From Stenopsyche tienmushanensis (taxonomy: Eukaryota > Arthropoda > Insecta > Trichoptera > Stenopsychidae), in assembly GCA_008973525.1 (NCBI GenBank), contig WACJ01000097.1, positions 496,001 through 560,000 of the forward strand: a stretch of DNA of 64,000 bases. The letters run 5' to 3'. Both the position numbers and the translations under genes were made by a program. This document shows, in pieces, positions 22,468 to 34,969 of the stretch; positions within the stretch are counted from its first letter, which is position 1; every line of letters starts with the position of its first letter. Under the pieces are notes generated by a model, which was not told the DNA's origin, did not search any database, and saw only the letters and a list, made by a program, of their open reading frames with translations.

Positions 22468-22684
22468 GTCCTTCAATAGGGACGCACAATATTTTTCAGG
22501 TTATAGCGGCCATGTCATTAAAGCAACATCTATTAAATTTATTGTGAATTGTTTAATAGTGTATAACAAATCATCATGGAAAGTTATAGTGTTGAATAAC
22601 GTATGAAATTGATAAAATTGAGTGGATGTCTAACACACAATTTGTTTTATTTACATTTAAAAAATTAGCGTCCTTATTGACATT
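22468..22684 (+). mobile_element. IS630-like family D, internally deleted MITE
   Basis: It begins CTTCAATAGGGACGCACAAT and ends TTAGCGTCCTTATTGACA, which are inverted ends of family D. Between them it keeps GGCCATGTCATTAAAGCAAC and the ATTATTAAATTTATTG-type run. The transposase is entirely lost. Confidence 0.65.
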
Positions 22685-22689
22685 GGTTT

Positions 22690-24560
22690 CATTCCACAAT
22701 TTAAGAGTTGTTTGGTATAAAACTTGTATGCCAATGCATTAAAAAATAATCATTATCATCGCATTGATTACAATGACGCCCCCTTTTATCTGACCTCGCA
22801 ATATGTAAACAGATACATTAAATCATTAATTGTGTCCGAACTTTTGATATCGTTTTTGGCGTAAATAATAAATTGATAACCCCTGACCCAAATATCATTA
22901 TCTTCATGTTTACGCAGCCAGCGGAATATGCAACTATTCTATTTACAGCATCCCAACACGCATAACACAAACACACAAAGCTGAGATGTTCTAACATCCC
23001 AACACAAACATCACTTTCGGTAAAATAATCAAAAGGGCGTTTGCCCGATGCGGCTCAAATTCCTTTTACAAATATATGCATTTTTTATGTATCGGGTGGC
23101 GCCAAAAAACAACAGCTGTTTCATATTAAGCAAGTCTGCGTGCCAAATTAGCGGAGTAATTCAGGGGGAAAAATGTAATTAATCAAGTTAATAGCAATCG
23201 CTCATAAGCATAATTGATGTAAATCGTTAATGCCAATCATGCTATCAAATTTGCCATTTAAAAACTCATTAAATAACCAAAAATCCATTGCTGATATACG
23301 AGAATATATCTAAATACCATATGTTTATCATTCGGGCTGTAATAAAATACACTGTATATGTCTCTAGGGATACATTGTCATCGCGGTATTGCTGTGTGAA
23401 TATATTATTTTTATGGTAATCAGTTCACATGTAAGCTGTTTGAATGGATAATCTCAGCTCAGATACAGTGGCTCTCAAACGGTTGTTATATACTGGACAA
23501 ACATGGCTTCTTCATGAATAGTCGCTAACCGCATTAGAGAAGCGAAGAATAATTTGGACCTGATTCTATGATTGCCATTCGTTTTGGCCTTTAGAATGCA
23601 AAATGAACAGGATTGAAATATTGTCCTAAATCGCTCAATAAAATTGTAATTTCGTTGACTATAATAAATTTGTGTATGACAGTGCTTATAAAAACAACAT
23701 AAAATGTGATTATAGATCGACTTTTACCCAAGCGACTTGCCAGATCAACCAGACAAAGGATATCAAACGGGCTTGAGACAAAGGTAGAGTACAACAAAGG
23801 CCGTAAAACTATTAACATTTTATTAATCCGAATAAAACCAATGGAGTATCACAAATCCTATTGAAAAGTCAGACGAACGAGAATCGTAAAAAGGGTGGAA
23901 AACTACCCGGACACCACGAAATACATTAGAACGAATGAATAAATTCGCTAAATATTCATATTTTGTTTAAGTCCAGTGGCACAAATTTTAGGTGTTTTTT
24001 CATGTTTGATAAAAATGATACGAAAAATATTATTGGTATACATTTTTTGCCTGATATTAATCGATATTTTCAGAATATATTAAAAAAACGAAAGAATAAT
24101 AAGAATTAAGTGATAAAAAAGAGCATTTAAAAAATATATTTTTACCCTTATTTTTTTAATTTTAATTTTTTTAAATAGTTAAAAATAAAATTTTGACATA
24201 AATCTGGTAGGAACAATAGAGGATTATATAGACAAGGTTTTGTATTTAATTTGAAGTAAATAAATTGATTAGAATTTGATATAATATGTCAACCGTCTTG
24301 AAAAAAGTAGTACCGGCTTAGTTGCCGCGTCACTAAAATAACTATAAGTCTGTAAATAATTATAATTTTAGTAATTTATTTGAAGGATATGTTCTTAAAA
24401 ATCTAAACTTTGAAACAATGAAAAAAAAAATTGATTATATCAAAATACTAGACTAGAATTTAAATTAATTATTCGATATGAAGATTTTCATGGATAAAAG
24501 CATTGAATCTGGTTATAAATGTGTCACTTGCATGTCAACATTATCATTACAAAAATGTTC
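22690..24560. other. AT-rich noncoding tract
   Basis: No gene was seen. The block 22790-23290 is unique and rich in ATTA/TAAT motifs, as in conserved regulatory DNA. 24110-24240 is an inverted copy of repeat N (CTACCAGATTTATGTCAAAA when read on the minus strand). Confidence 0.35.
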
Positions 24561-24564
24561 TTAA

Positions 24565-24720
24565 TCACTTAACTGCCAACGACTCACCGGTGAGTCGCTG
24601 TTTTTTATAAAAAAAAAATTATATCTAGAATTTTTTATAATAGGGATACATATTGGTGAATCCAAAAATGTCTTCATTTTTTATTAGATCTTAATGTTTT
24701 ACTAGTTGAAACTAGTTTAC
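24565..24720 (+). mobile_element. TTAA-flanked element end, family F
   Basis: TTAA at 24561-24564 is followed by TCACTTAACTGCCAACGACT and a CACCGGTGAGTCGC block. It aligns with the inverted copy at 6130-6332 for about 150 bases (including TTATAATAGGGA). Its right end was not located. Confidence 0.6.
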
Positions 24721-24729
24721 ATTGGATGC

Positions 24730-25860
24730 TTCTGTTGCATCTAGAATAACCTAGTTAAAACTAAAATTTACTGCTGTACGTGTTTGTATTTTAGATAGAA
24801 ATAGTTGTAACTTTGAACATTAGTTATGAATAGTTTTAACCCTAATATTATTAAATAAAATTTTACAATAATACTTGAATTACTTTTTGTAGGAGCTTGT
24901 AATTAATTTCGAAATTTAAAATTAAAATAAAACGTTTTTCATCAGTTTTTCTTCAACGAAAAAAATTACACAACGTACATAAGACACTTATTTAGTATTT
25001 TATAAATAAAACAGTCGTATTAATATTTTTATTTGCATTTTTTTAAAGTTTTAATCTGATTATATGAAAGCATTCAAAGGCATCACTTTAAGACTCCCTA
25101 AAACCATTACAGATGAAAATTTTTGAACATTTATTTATTGAAATATAATTATCTTTATTGTGGTTGTTTTTTGATAGCAACTGCATTTAAATAATTATCA
25201 ATAAATAAGGAGAAATCTAATTCGGAAAATGATAAAAGGTTCGTCCATTTTCATATGTTATACATTTTTAAGTAAAATGTATAACATATGAAAATGGACG
25301 TGTGATTTAGGCGCGAAGATTTATGCTTTTATAATAAAATACTATCTATTGTATATATATATATATAATAAATAACAAAAAGAATGAATATATGGTATAT
25401 ACACGAGTTTAAAGGGTTAAAATATTAATGAACGGTCTACTCGCGGCTCTGTATTAAATATAGCAATTTCTTAAAGTTGCTGAAACAATTCTAACTGAGC
25501 AATTTTGTTAAAACGCGTTTTGTCTACTTAAAACTAGTTTGAACTTGTGACTATTGCAATTCAAATTATGACTTGAGCAATTCATAGCCACTTGCTGTTT
25601 CAAATTATTATCGATTACATTTGAATTCTATCTGCTTTTATTCCACGTTTAGAAGTGGATACTTGTTCTGATATGCAAAAGTAATGTTACAGACATCCAC
25701 AAATATTCAATATCGATATTCGTGATTTATTTATTCGGCCATGAATCTAATGAATTCAATTTTTGAGTTATTTTTGGAATAAATTCGTTTCGAGTCAATA
25801 TTATTGTGAGTCTATAGATAGCCGGATTATAATTAGTATAGCGTTTTCATAAGCCAAATG
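24730..25860. other. Very AT-rich noncoding tract
   Basis: No gene was seen. It includes the hairpin at 25242-25300 and a TA dinucleotide run at 25351-25370. Confidence 0.5.
25242..25300. repeat. Perfect hairpin with 27-bp arms
   Basis: The left arm (25242-25268, starting CGTCCATTTTCATATG) and right arm (25274-25300) are exact reverse complements around a 5-base loop (TAAGT). No terminal motif of a known element is visible. Confidence 0.95.
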
Positions 25861-26380
25861 AAATGAAAATCTGCGACGGAACTATTTTCTTCGCCCGAAG
25901 GACACTCCATCGCGAAGACGAGCGCCGATGTGATACCACTGAAAATACAGCGCTGGCCTATTTATCTTCGGATCCATGGCCGTCATCCAACACTCGATAT
26001 ACGGACGAAATTACTCCGATTATGCTCGTAATAAATGTCGCATCACACCCATGTGCATCGCGATGACTATGCAGCCGCATTGCATTTCTGGGTCAATGTT
26101 CAGCGAGCAAAAAATGGAAGTCATGTTCCGAGTCGTTAGCCTCTGAACGATTTGACGAAACGTTATCCCATGCTATTAAGATTTAGATGCATCACGATGT
26201 CAATGTATGGGGAAAGTTCTGAAGATGTAACATTTCAACACTGGCGATTATATGAAATTCATCTTTCAAAATGGGCGCAACGTTGCATGAACACATGGAT
26301 TGGATATATCAAAAAAATCTTTGATTATGATGAAATGATCAATCCCTATTATCAAACGAAGCGCTATGGATCGCGATATT
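25860..26380. other. Unique CpG-containing block
   Basis: It is less AT-rich than its flanks. Frames of 67 and 89 codons on the plus strand (25863-26066, 26152-26421) have no recognisable motif and no good splice signals. Coding status is undecided. Confidence 0.3.
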
Positions 26381-26384
26381 TGAG

Positions 26385-26481
26385 GATATTTAGACGTGTG
26401 TTTTACAGCACGATGTCGTAAAGGTACCCCTACACGATTGCCGTCGATGTACGAATATATGCGCGATTACTCATCAACGGA
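26385..26481 (-). mobile_element. TTAA-flanked element E, one end
   Basis: The terminal sequence, on the minus strand TCCGTTGATGAGTAATCGCG, abuts TTAA at 26482-26485. Internally it shares GTAAAGGTACCCCTACACG with the copies at 34606 and 51309. Confidence 0.55.
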
Positions 26482-26667
26482 TTAAAAATGTTCTTTAACA
26501 CATCTAATAGGGAATTTGGAACGCAATATGGTTTTTTGAAAACATTCTAATCGATAATTTGGTTTTTTATTAACCTTGTGTAATGACTGGAAATTAATCA
26601 AAAATAAATTTAAAAAAAAAACAGGGAAAGCCATTGAGAAGATTCAGAAGGTTGGTTATAAAATACT

Positions 26668-26850
26668 ATAATAGAATGTGCCTAGATGTTACATTGCTTC
26701 CGTGATCATGCAGATCATAGAAAACGCCGCAAAAAGCTTTAAAAGAGGACGAATTGGCCATAAGGTTTGTTATGTTCAATCGGTCCGCTTTTCGGACCGC
26801 TGATATGACGAATGAGTGCCTCGCGATCGGATGCCATACATGAACATATC
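26668..26850 (+). repeat. Repeat C copy
   Basis: It has CGGTCCGCTTTTCGGACCG and CCTCGCGATCGGATGCCATA, with an upstream AGATCATAGAAAACGCCGCA block as at 46253. It is followed near 26892-26910 by a TTGTTACGGCCCTG edge similar to that of repeat I. Confidence 0.65.
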
Positions 26851-27204
26851 TACAGAGCGATTAAAAACTCTCGCCTGCTTTGCCACGCCCTTGTTACGGC
26901 CCTGTACATTGTAGTAATTTTGCTAGAAGGATTATTGAACAACGAACGATAAATCTATTGTTTTCAAGCAAAATTTTGTTTAACGATTAAACTCATTTAA
27001 GAATGGATGTCAATAAGCAAAATTATCGCATCTGGGCTGATGAAAATCCACGTATTATTCAGGAAAGAAGTCTACACCTAATGTTTCTTCCCGAGAAATA
27101 TGCAAAATCGAGAATCCCCATTTCACAAATAATATTCAGGTTTATCGAGAAATTTTAGAAATTCTCAAAAGTATTAAATTTGGTATCAACCTTTTTTTTA
27201 TATA

Positions 27205-27400
27205 TAACCTTATATTGTCTCTACCAGATTTATGTCAAAATTTCTTTTTTGACTAATTAAAAAAAATTAAAACTGTGAAAAAATAAGCTCAAGAAATGAT
27301 TTTCTTTTAAAAAGTCGCCATTTTGCGAAAATAAAATTGTTTATTTTTCCTTTGAGATAGGGGCTATAGATACATCTTTGCTAATTAAGAATCTTTGATT
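27205..27400 (+). repeat. Repeat N copy
   Basis: CTACCAGATTTATGTCAAAA, AAAGTCGCCATTTTGCGAAA and a TTTGAGATAGG run match a plus copy at 37640-37795 and an inverted copy at 24110-24240. The class is unknown. Confidence 0.5.
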
Positions 27401-28970
27401 TTTTTAAAATTTTAGATGACTAAAAGAGTTAAAATCGTGTCAATCAGGACACGCCTCTTTTTACATCCAAAATTTGTGTTTATAGACTAGAATACCCATT
27501 TAAGCTAAAATTCGATTCTACTTTAGATGGCACGTGTTTTGAGTAGTAATGTAATTCAAATTTAAATCGTAATCATATTTCTAGCTATTTAGTTCTCGAG
27601 AATTCTCAAGAAATTTAATAAATGAAATCGAGATCTCTTATTTCTACAACAACAAAAAGTAAAGAACCACAACTAACAATTATATCACGGGTAATGATGT
27701 TCTTTCTGTTTCTCTAATAATTGAAAATCATTGATTTAAACAACTCTTATGGATATCCATGGTAGTCATGAAGTATGTAAATTTACACACGAAACAATTT
27801 CCATCTTTGTTTCAATATCCATTGTTCTGCCCACTTTGAGATGCGTCTCGAATCCGCGGGAATTCACTTTTTAAGCGTACATCCGAGCATTGCTTTGTTG
27901 TGCGCTGTTTTCCAACGGGTACGGCGATATATTGACTTTCTTCTCGAGCAAATAAAACAAATTGTCATGGTATGTGACAGCCTTTAGAAAGTGCAGTGAT
28001 TGAATTAGCCCGGGATGAATAGAATCGAGTTGGAGAGGCTTTTATCGTGCAATGGACGCCGTCAGAACCCCGATTAATGGCTTTTAGTGCCGGTCGAAAC
28101 TAGCAAATACCGCGAAAACCACTAACCATCGATCCTATGTATTCTCCAGGCTGTTTGTTTGGCTTTGTTCGATCATATTTCAAAGATTTTGACTTTGGAA
28201 AGCTTGATGCATTGTGGCTGAATATGTAATCAATTTCAGCATCGCTTAAATATCTATAAAGTATATATGTTCAATTGAACTTAGATTAAATATAAAAATC
28301 ACCTAAGCTACCTGTTTTTTGAATACTATTTTTGATTGGGTATTTATATGCGTTCTGACCTTAGAAAATATTGGAAATCCGTGTTCAATGTGATGCTGGA
28401 TGAATTCAATATCTTGAACAAGAATTATATCCTGACATTGGATCAGCTGATAGCTGTCGAAGTTCATGTTCTAGGCATATCAATTAGAAGGCCACGAATG
28501 ACATATCGAATGGTCCAGTGGCAATTGACACGATGTCGCTACTGAACCGACACTGGAACCATTTTCAATTCATGAGATGTCATCTGGATAAGCCTCGGAA
28601 CCGAGTCAGTAGTGGTTTAATGTGGTTACAGGTCACAGTTGCGAGCACTGAACTTGGAATACTTGCGCAGCAACCGGTTTTCCCGGTGTAACGAAGCACT
28701 CGACACCTATTATTATCGCCTGCATCGGTTGCATCCCGAAGCCAGTAGTCCTCATTTATACGCATCGGTATCCGGGATTCGACAGGAATTTACATAACAT
28801 TCGCTACGATGTCGAAAATCGCTCGGAGGACGTCCACGACCTTTGGAAATGTGAGCTCATCAGAGTAAAATGGGACGCACGATCTACTGCTTCGTTAGTT
28901 CATATTCAACTTTAATAAGAAGACAGGCACGAGAAATTCAATCAGGGTCATCATAGTAACGAATGATATT
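27400..28970. other. Noncoding tract
   Basis: It is mostly unique. 27840-28160 is CpG-containing. Frames at 28336-28545 (plus) and 28580-28765 (minus) show no recognisable protein. Confidence 0.35.
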
Positions 28971-28973
28971 TAA

Positions 28974-29203
28974 CACTTTACTGACCGCAGACGCCAGTGT
29001 GGCGTCCACAAACAAATTTATAGAAAGAGCATTCTCGCACATTAATCTGATATCGACAGTGTGATGGGTCATTTATTGATATACAAGCTTAATTCACGCT
29101 GCGCGATCCTTGAGATCAACTCAATAATCATATAAAAAAGTTGCGATGATTTCAGTATTAGAGAGTAGACGATTTTACACAAAAATCGCCGGTCGCTAAA
29201 GTG
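28974..29203. mobile_element. TTAA-flanked MITE related to element E
   Basis: TTAA at 28970-28973 is followed by CACTTTACTGACCGC. The right end, reverse complement CACTTTAGCGACCGGCG, is followed by TTGA, one change from TTAA. Inside are the perfect stem GACGCCA/TGGCGTC, AGAGCATTCTCGCACATTAA and TGATATACAAGCTTAATTCA, shared with 34865 and 51345. It is 230 bp and noncoding. Confidence 0.65.
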
Positions 29204-29209
29204 TTGAAA

Positions 29210-30150
29210 CTCAAGCGCAACAATTCACATCAAATTTTGGACTATCCATTAACGATTGTTGTTTCCATTCCGTCAAAGAAATTACCGTTTTTTTGAGCCA
29301 CAACAAGCCTAAAAATATAAATATCGATTGTGTATCGCATCATAAATATCCTTGCCAACACAATGGTCATAATTTCCATTGCGTGAACATTTCCACACTC
29401 TAGACCACTTCCTCTATTTCGATTTATATCCGTTCGACGTATTTATTCGATATAGGATGTTATTAAAACAAAAATAACCATAAAACAGCACAAAAATAGC
29501 TCGAAAAACAACAATAGCATTGTGCCGAGATGAATTTGATGGATCATTGCGAATATTTTCACTGACCTATTCGCCGGCATAAACGTTAGAAATTCTGCGC
29601 AAGAATAGTGAGAAAATTTTCAAAGCGATAATTTTATCATCCAAGCAATTATGCAAATGAGATTTTCATTTTTCAGGCACAAATTAATGCATTTTCTTAC
29701 GGAAAATACAGCGCAATTAAAACTCACCCTCGCCGAGATAATATGAGCATTTTTACATTCGTCACGCTTTCCGCCCCTTAAAAGTCACCAGTCGATGTGA
29801 TAACAACCTAATTATTTAAAGTAGCGTTGCGTGCATCAATGCACCCCATAATTGATAGATGGCCTAATTAAAATGCAGACAAATGAGTTAAATATCATCA
29901 GATAGCATCAGACAAACGACCGAATACATCACGCATTTAACACAAGCGAGTGTATGGATAATTTTGTGGTGCACTGTATATATGTGTCGGATGCGCAATT
30001 TGAATTAAAGCGGCGATCGGTCATTTCCGGCAAACTTCGTCATCGGCGCATTGTGATACGTTTGAATTCAGATGCAACACGCCTTTAAAATGGCCATCGG
30101 GAATTTCCGCCGCACTTCGGACTGATGTCGCAAAATTCGAATTTAAATTG
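29210..30150. other. Unique noncoding block, possible regulatory DNA
   Basis: No repeat copies were found. It has many TAATTA/ATTA sites, an octamer-like TATGCAAAT near 29650 and CpG-containing stretches. This composition resembles insect enhancers, but that is inference only. Confidence 0.3.
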
Positions 30151-30155
30151 AACTA

Positions 30156-30490
30156 TTAGGTCTACCGAAAAGTTTTATCCGTTCTGGTTTCAACAAAGAT
30201 ATTCATTTGACGCATATAGTATTAAATGGGATGCTATCGTGTACCCATGGGTACTCATACAGTTAATTTACACCACTGTATTTTGTACAAATTCCAACAA
30301 GGAAGAAATGCTATAGAAGCGTATGGAAATTTGTGTGGAAAGAGTGTTTGGGTGAAGGTATAGTTTCTAACATGCCGAAGATTGTTGGAAAAATTTCAAA
30401 TAGATGATTTCGATCTTTCTGATAAGCCACGCTTTGGGCGACCATCTTTGATCGACGACGATACTGTCAAGATCATGCTAAAGCAAAATA
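30156..30490 (+). mobile_element. Mariner 5' fragment
   Basis: The terminal repeat TTAGGTCTACCGAAAAGTTT starts directly after TA (30154-30155). A broken transposase N-terminus follows: YKFQQGRNAIEAYGN, then SDKPRFGRPSLIDDD with a frameshift before it. The rest of the gene and the right end are missing. It is a different mariner lineage from M1 and from 2303-3017. Confidence 0.8.
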
Positions 30491-30499
30491 TTTTAATCC

Positions 30500-32630
30500 C
30501 AAGTAAGTATTACAAAACGGACAGAAATTTCCGGTATACCTAATATTAATCGAATACGAACGTATTTTTTAGTCCAATTAATACCGCCATACTTTTTATT
30601 ATATAAATATAGAAACATTTAGCCAGGTGTCAATACGTGTGTGACAATGAATTTATAATAACATTATATAATTAAAACAGCGCATTTTATTGTTTAATAT
30701 TATTTTTCATTAGCATAAAATTTGATTTGATTCCCTATTTTTACTCTCCGCGAATCGATTAATTTTTTCGCCCTACAATCTCAGCCTGTAATGTAATTTA
30801 CACGGTTTCCGTGCACAATCAATCTAACTGTAAGCGAAATGCAATAAAATTTGCATCATTAAAGATGCAATCGCAACGGTACCGCGCGCTCAATCCTCAC
30901 AAAATTCAAAAGCCGGTTTGAAAAGCACTGTGCGCGACAAATATTGATAGTTCCCTCCGGGAATATGGGTCTGAGGGATTTAAATCCCATCCGGTACTTT
31001 ATGCAAACGGCGCTTTTCACATAAGACCGTTTGCCATTTGCGATCCCTCCGCAATCTCGGAGCGGTCATCGCTTTTCATCCAGGCCGTTCGACATTCAGC
31101 CATTCATTCGGAATAACTGTAAAGTGTCTATGAAGCTGGAAATTTGTATGGGATTTCGAGTCTGAAAGCTGATATCTCGGTCGTAGCGCTCACCCTGTGC
31201 AATCCAGCATCTGAACTTTCAACATGAGCGATATTTAAGTGCGTGCAATTCATTTTGTGTAAATTGACAGCTGTCAAAATTTTCGAATTTAAAATTTGAC
31301 AGCTGTCAAAGTAATTCAAACATATAGATAATCTCAATATATTCACATTTGAATGATGTAAAAAAATTATAACTTGATTTTAAGAGTCTTAAACGGAATT
31401 TCCAATTGATTTGTAACAGTATTTTCTCGAAAATTATGCTAAATCAATACATTGCCAGAATTTATACGCTTTTCGATATAAAAAATTGTTCGCATTTCGC
31501 GGAAATGTATATTATTGTTCTTGGTAGTATCTGACTATGCTTTTCGATTGCGCATCGTTTAACGCCGTATGATAACACATTAATGTCGGACAAATTAGAG
31601 TTTAGCCACAATCACAAATCATGTGTGAACAGAGATCGCATGCAATTGAATAAATTTACCTGATTATGTTTAAGCTCACATTTAAATGAGCGTTCATTTA
31701 CGGCACGCCAATCGCGCTAATACGCGAATAATTGTCGCGTGCGCGATTTTGACGTAGTACGCGCGCTAGGGCTGCATACGCACCGATCTTTATTGCGCAA
31801 AACTGCGGCGCGTTCTCGGATTCGCGTGAGCGAATAAACGCGCCCCAATAAAGTGGTAAACGACCGGGGCTGGAATTATGGCTGTGATGTACGATTTTTG
31901 GCTGAAAAAATTAACCGTTTCGATGCGATCGCATTGGCGATGCGGAACATCGCGTGCGCGAATTAATTCGTTAATGGCGTTGAAATTGAACGTTGAGTAG
32001 TTGTTTAAGACAATAAATATTTGCGGACGTTTATTTTTTATGTAATTTTGTGTAGCGTGTATTCGCTGGATTATCCACGGTCATTGCGACGGCCGTGATG
32101 AGGTCTAAAACGGAAGAGTTGGAACAAAAGACTGGTTTTCCATGAGATGTTCTAGAAGTAAGAAACTGCAATGCTCACACGCTGCATATAAAAATACGCC
32201 TTAATTGTGTGGCGCAGATCTTTTTATAAATGATGATTTTTCCAATCCAGACATCGATAAATCAAATTAAAGTGGGTTAAATTCGAAGAAGATGATGCAG
32301 ATTTGTCTCCGAATGAATAAATTAAAAATATTCTCGGAAATTTAATCATCAAGGACTGGATAATTAACCACATTTAGCCAGTGCATGACTCATGACAAAA
32401 AAATCAACATGACTTCAAAACGTCTGGCGTACTAAAGATAAAGTTCAATGGCACAATTTTATCGTATCCATTTGTTTATATCTGGGTGACATTTCTAAGT
32501 TTTGTATATTTACAAAACGCGTGTCCATATGGATACAAAACTATTTTTATATAACAAACAAACATGCAAGAGTTTAGTTTAAAAATATAATAACCTAATA
32601 TTCCTGTGCTTAGCGTATAATATCCATTTA
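30500..32630. other. Unique noncoding block with CpG-rich centre
   Basis: No repeats or exons were recognised. Notable are the paired E-box palindromes at 31264-31308 and a CpG-dense stretch at about 31690-31990 (GCGCGC and TCGCGTGCGCGA motifs). This may be a promoter or enhancer of a gene outside the window. Confidence 0.35.
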
Positions 32631-32639
32631 AATTAACTT

Positions 32640-33000
32640 TTTATATCAAAAACGTTTTTATAATGCTCAAAAACAGTTCCCTGGTGTGTTACCAAAGCGA
32701 TATAGTTGCTTTAGATTAAGTCAATTAAAAAAACTCATAGGCTAGCATGGGCCAAAATAAAAAAAAACGTATTTTTCATTTATATACATAGTCCCTAGAG
32801 ATAGACAACAGTCCCTTGTATCGATATTTTTCAGAAAATAAACAATATTTCCCAAAGCAATGGAAATTTGTTTAGTTCATCTGTGGTTTTTAATTAGCTT
32901 TAATAAGATTTGATAAAAATATAAGCAAAAAAGCAACAAAAATATAAACTGATTGGAATAAGTGGGATACAATGTTGCATATAATAAAAACTGTTTAATT
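32640..33000 (+). repeat. Repeat G copy 3
   Basis: It shares TATCAAAAACGTTTTTATAA, CAACAGTCCCTTGTATCGAT and TAGTTCATCTGTGGTTTTTA with the copies at 12640 and 14850. A piece of the same repeat (GCTAACATGGTCCAAAATAA) also occurs at 2250-2275. Confidence 0.55.
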
Positions 33001-33004
33001 ATAT

Positions 33005-34600
33005 TTTGTAAATTTAAGTGGGATACAATTTTTGTAAACTCAATGAAAGACTGGGGGTAAACCTAAATATTGCAGAATGGCAATGCTTCATCGATCGTTT
33101 AGCACTAGACTTGGACTAAACAGACTATCCTATGGTCAATATTAAATAGTTCGATGGGTTTCAAAAGATGCCTGAAAATTCTATGAAATTATGAGCTCTC
33201 GACGGGAATGGGTTAATAAGTATTGTACACAAAACCCCGACTTTCTGTCCCATACGAATATTTTATTATATGAACGTATTAGGCTCTAAGAAGTTGAATA
33301 TCCTAAACGGTCAGAAAAATAGAAGACAAGGACGAAGATCAACTTTGAAGATAAAAATAAAGCAGTCACCAAGTCGAACCGCATCAACCACATTCCACTA
33401 TTTGTTAAGAAAGTGCGTTGACCTGTGCATAATGTTTTATAATAAGCCTCCCCAAGGTCGTTGCAATAGAAAAGGCTTTTAAAACTGATTTACCACAATA
33501 AAAACTAACAAAACCACATTGAAAGACACTCATAGAGTTCAAAATGGACGACGTGACAACCCAAAAAAAGGGTATTTTAAATGTCGGCTTTTCCTATTAG
33601 CAGAAAATAATTTCACAGGATACGAAATTAAAGTTAGCAGATGACAAAAGGAAAGTTGACAGGGAGGGAAAAAAACGAACAAAGATGATGGCCTTTGTTA
33701 AATTAGAACTTTCCACCGGCGCGCGAGATTTATTTGAACAACTTTTCAATTTAGCACTCTTTGCTCGGTAAAAATGTCGAATTCTAAAAGTTCTTTGTGC
33801 TTTTGCTGTATTCAAATCCTCGTTGTCTTTTATTTACTCCTCTAATAAAATCCAACACAAAGACGACGACGGCTTTGAAGCTTCCTCTGACGCTCTTCCA
33901 CGAAGCATCCGTGAGAATTGGGGGAGGGGGGGGATCAATAAAAGCCATTTATGCCCTCTGTCTGAACAAGACTGCAATTATCTAATCGGTCAGCGAATGG
34001 CGGGATTGATTTAGGAGCTGTTTGAAGACGCCATCGCCGAGTTTGATCTGGATCCAGACAGTGGAGCGTCTGTTTGACTAACAAGTCGTTAGAGACAAGT
34101 GGTGCTTTGCACTTAGATAAAATTGACGTTGCCTCAGCAGTTAATCTACATCACGCCTCGACAGGGGGTGAAAAACAGGCGGCAGATGAGCTAAACGGGG
34201 TTCGACTCCAGCCAGGAACGCACGATTCCTCCATTATAAATAATTCATATCCCGTGGGCGTTTTTAAGTACGCAATCAACCAAAAAACACTTTGGATCCT
34301 CCGCCATTGCCAGGCGCTAGTGTAAAAGAGAATATTATCAATTCATGGCGAAATTCATATTACATCGACTGAGTATATAAATTATTACGCTGAGAAAAAC
34401 AGAGAAAGCGTATAAGAGGATGAAGATAGAATTTGTGGATAAGAAATGGCAAACGATGCCAAAAACTCAAAGTCAAAATAGCAATGAACAGCAATTTGCT
34501 GCGAATTACAAATAACAATCTCTAAATTAATCTTTTGAATGAGATACATTTGAATATTATAAGATTTACGCTATGTATATTACAAAAAATATTGATTTAA
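33005..34600. other. Unique noncoding tract
   Basis: 33500-34330 is less AT-rich and has short frames in several phases. The longest (34074-34325, 83 codons) has no recognisable domain. GACGGGAATGGGTTAA at 33200-33215 resembles the TTAA element end at 48809. Confidence 0.3.
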
Positions 34601-34605
34601 AACGT

Positions 34606-34960
34606 TGATGAGTAATCACGCATATATGCGTTCGGATTGTCTTGCGATGCAGAGACAGAGGTGGGTGTCTTGCGTCATCATATACTCGTACAGCGATCGT
34701 GCTGTAAACTTACCCCTACACGTCTAAATATTCGTTGATCGTTGGTGATCTTCTTAGATCAATTATGTACTTAAAACTCAGCCTAATACCAACAGTGATT
34801 CTATTTTAAACGCTATTATGGGGTCCATCAATATCGATAGTGTTAAGGTTCATTTATTGATATACAAGCTTGACTTACGTTGCGCGTTTCTGAGAGAAAA
34901 ATGGATTTGTGTGGACAATAAATGGTAGACATGCGAATATAGCATCTATGTTAAACACAA
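34606..34960 (+). mobile_element. TTAA-flanked element E, left part
   Basis: After TTAA the sequence AACGTTGATGAGTAATCACG starts a region shared with 51309. It includes TACCCCTACACGTCT, TCATTTATTGATATACAAGC and ATAGCATC. No transposase was seen. Confidence 0.5.
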
Positions 34961-34969
34961 TTTAAATTA

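Noticed and set aside
34199..34209. Perfect tRNA B-box word (GGTTCGACTCC)
   Set aside because: The flanking bases do not pair into a T stem, and no A box or cloverleaf lies upstream.
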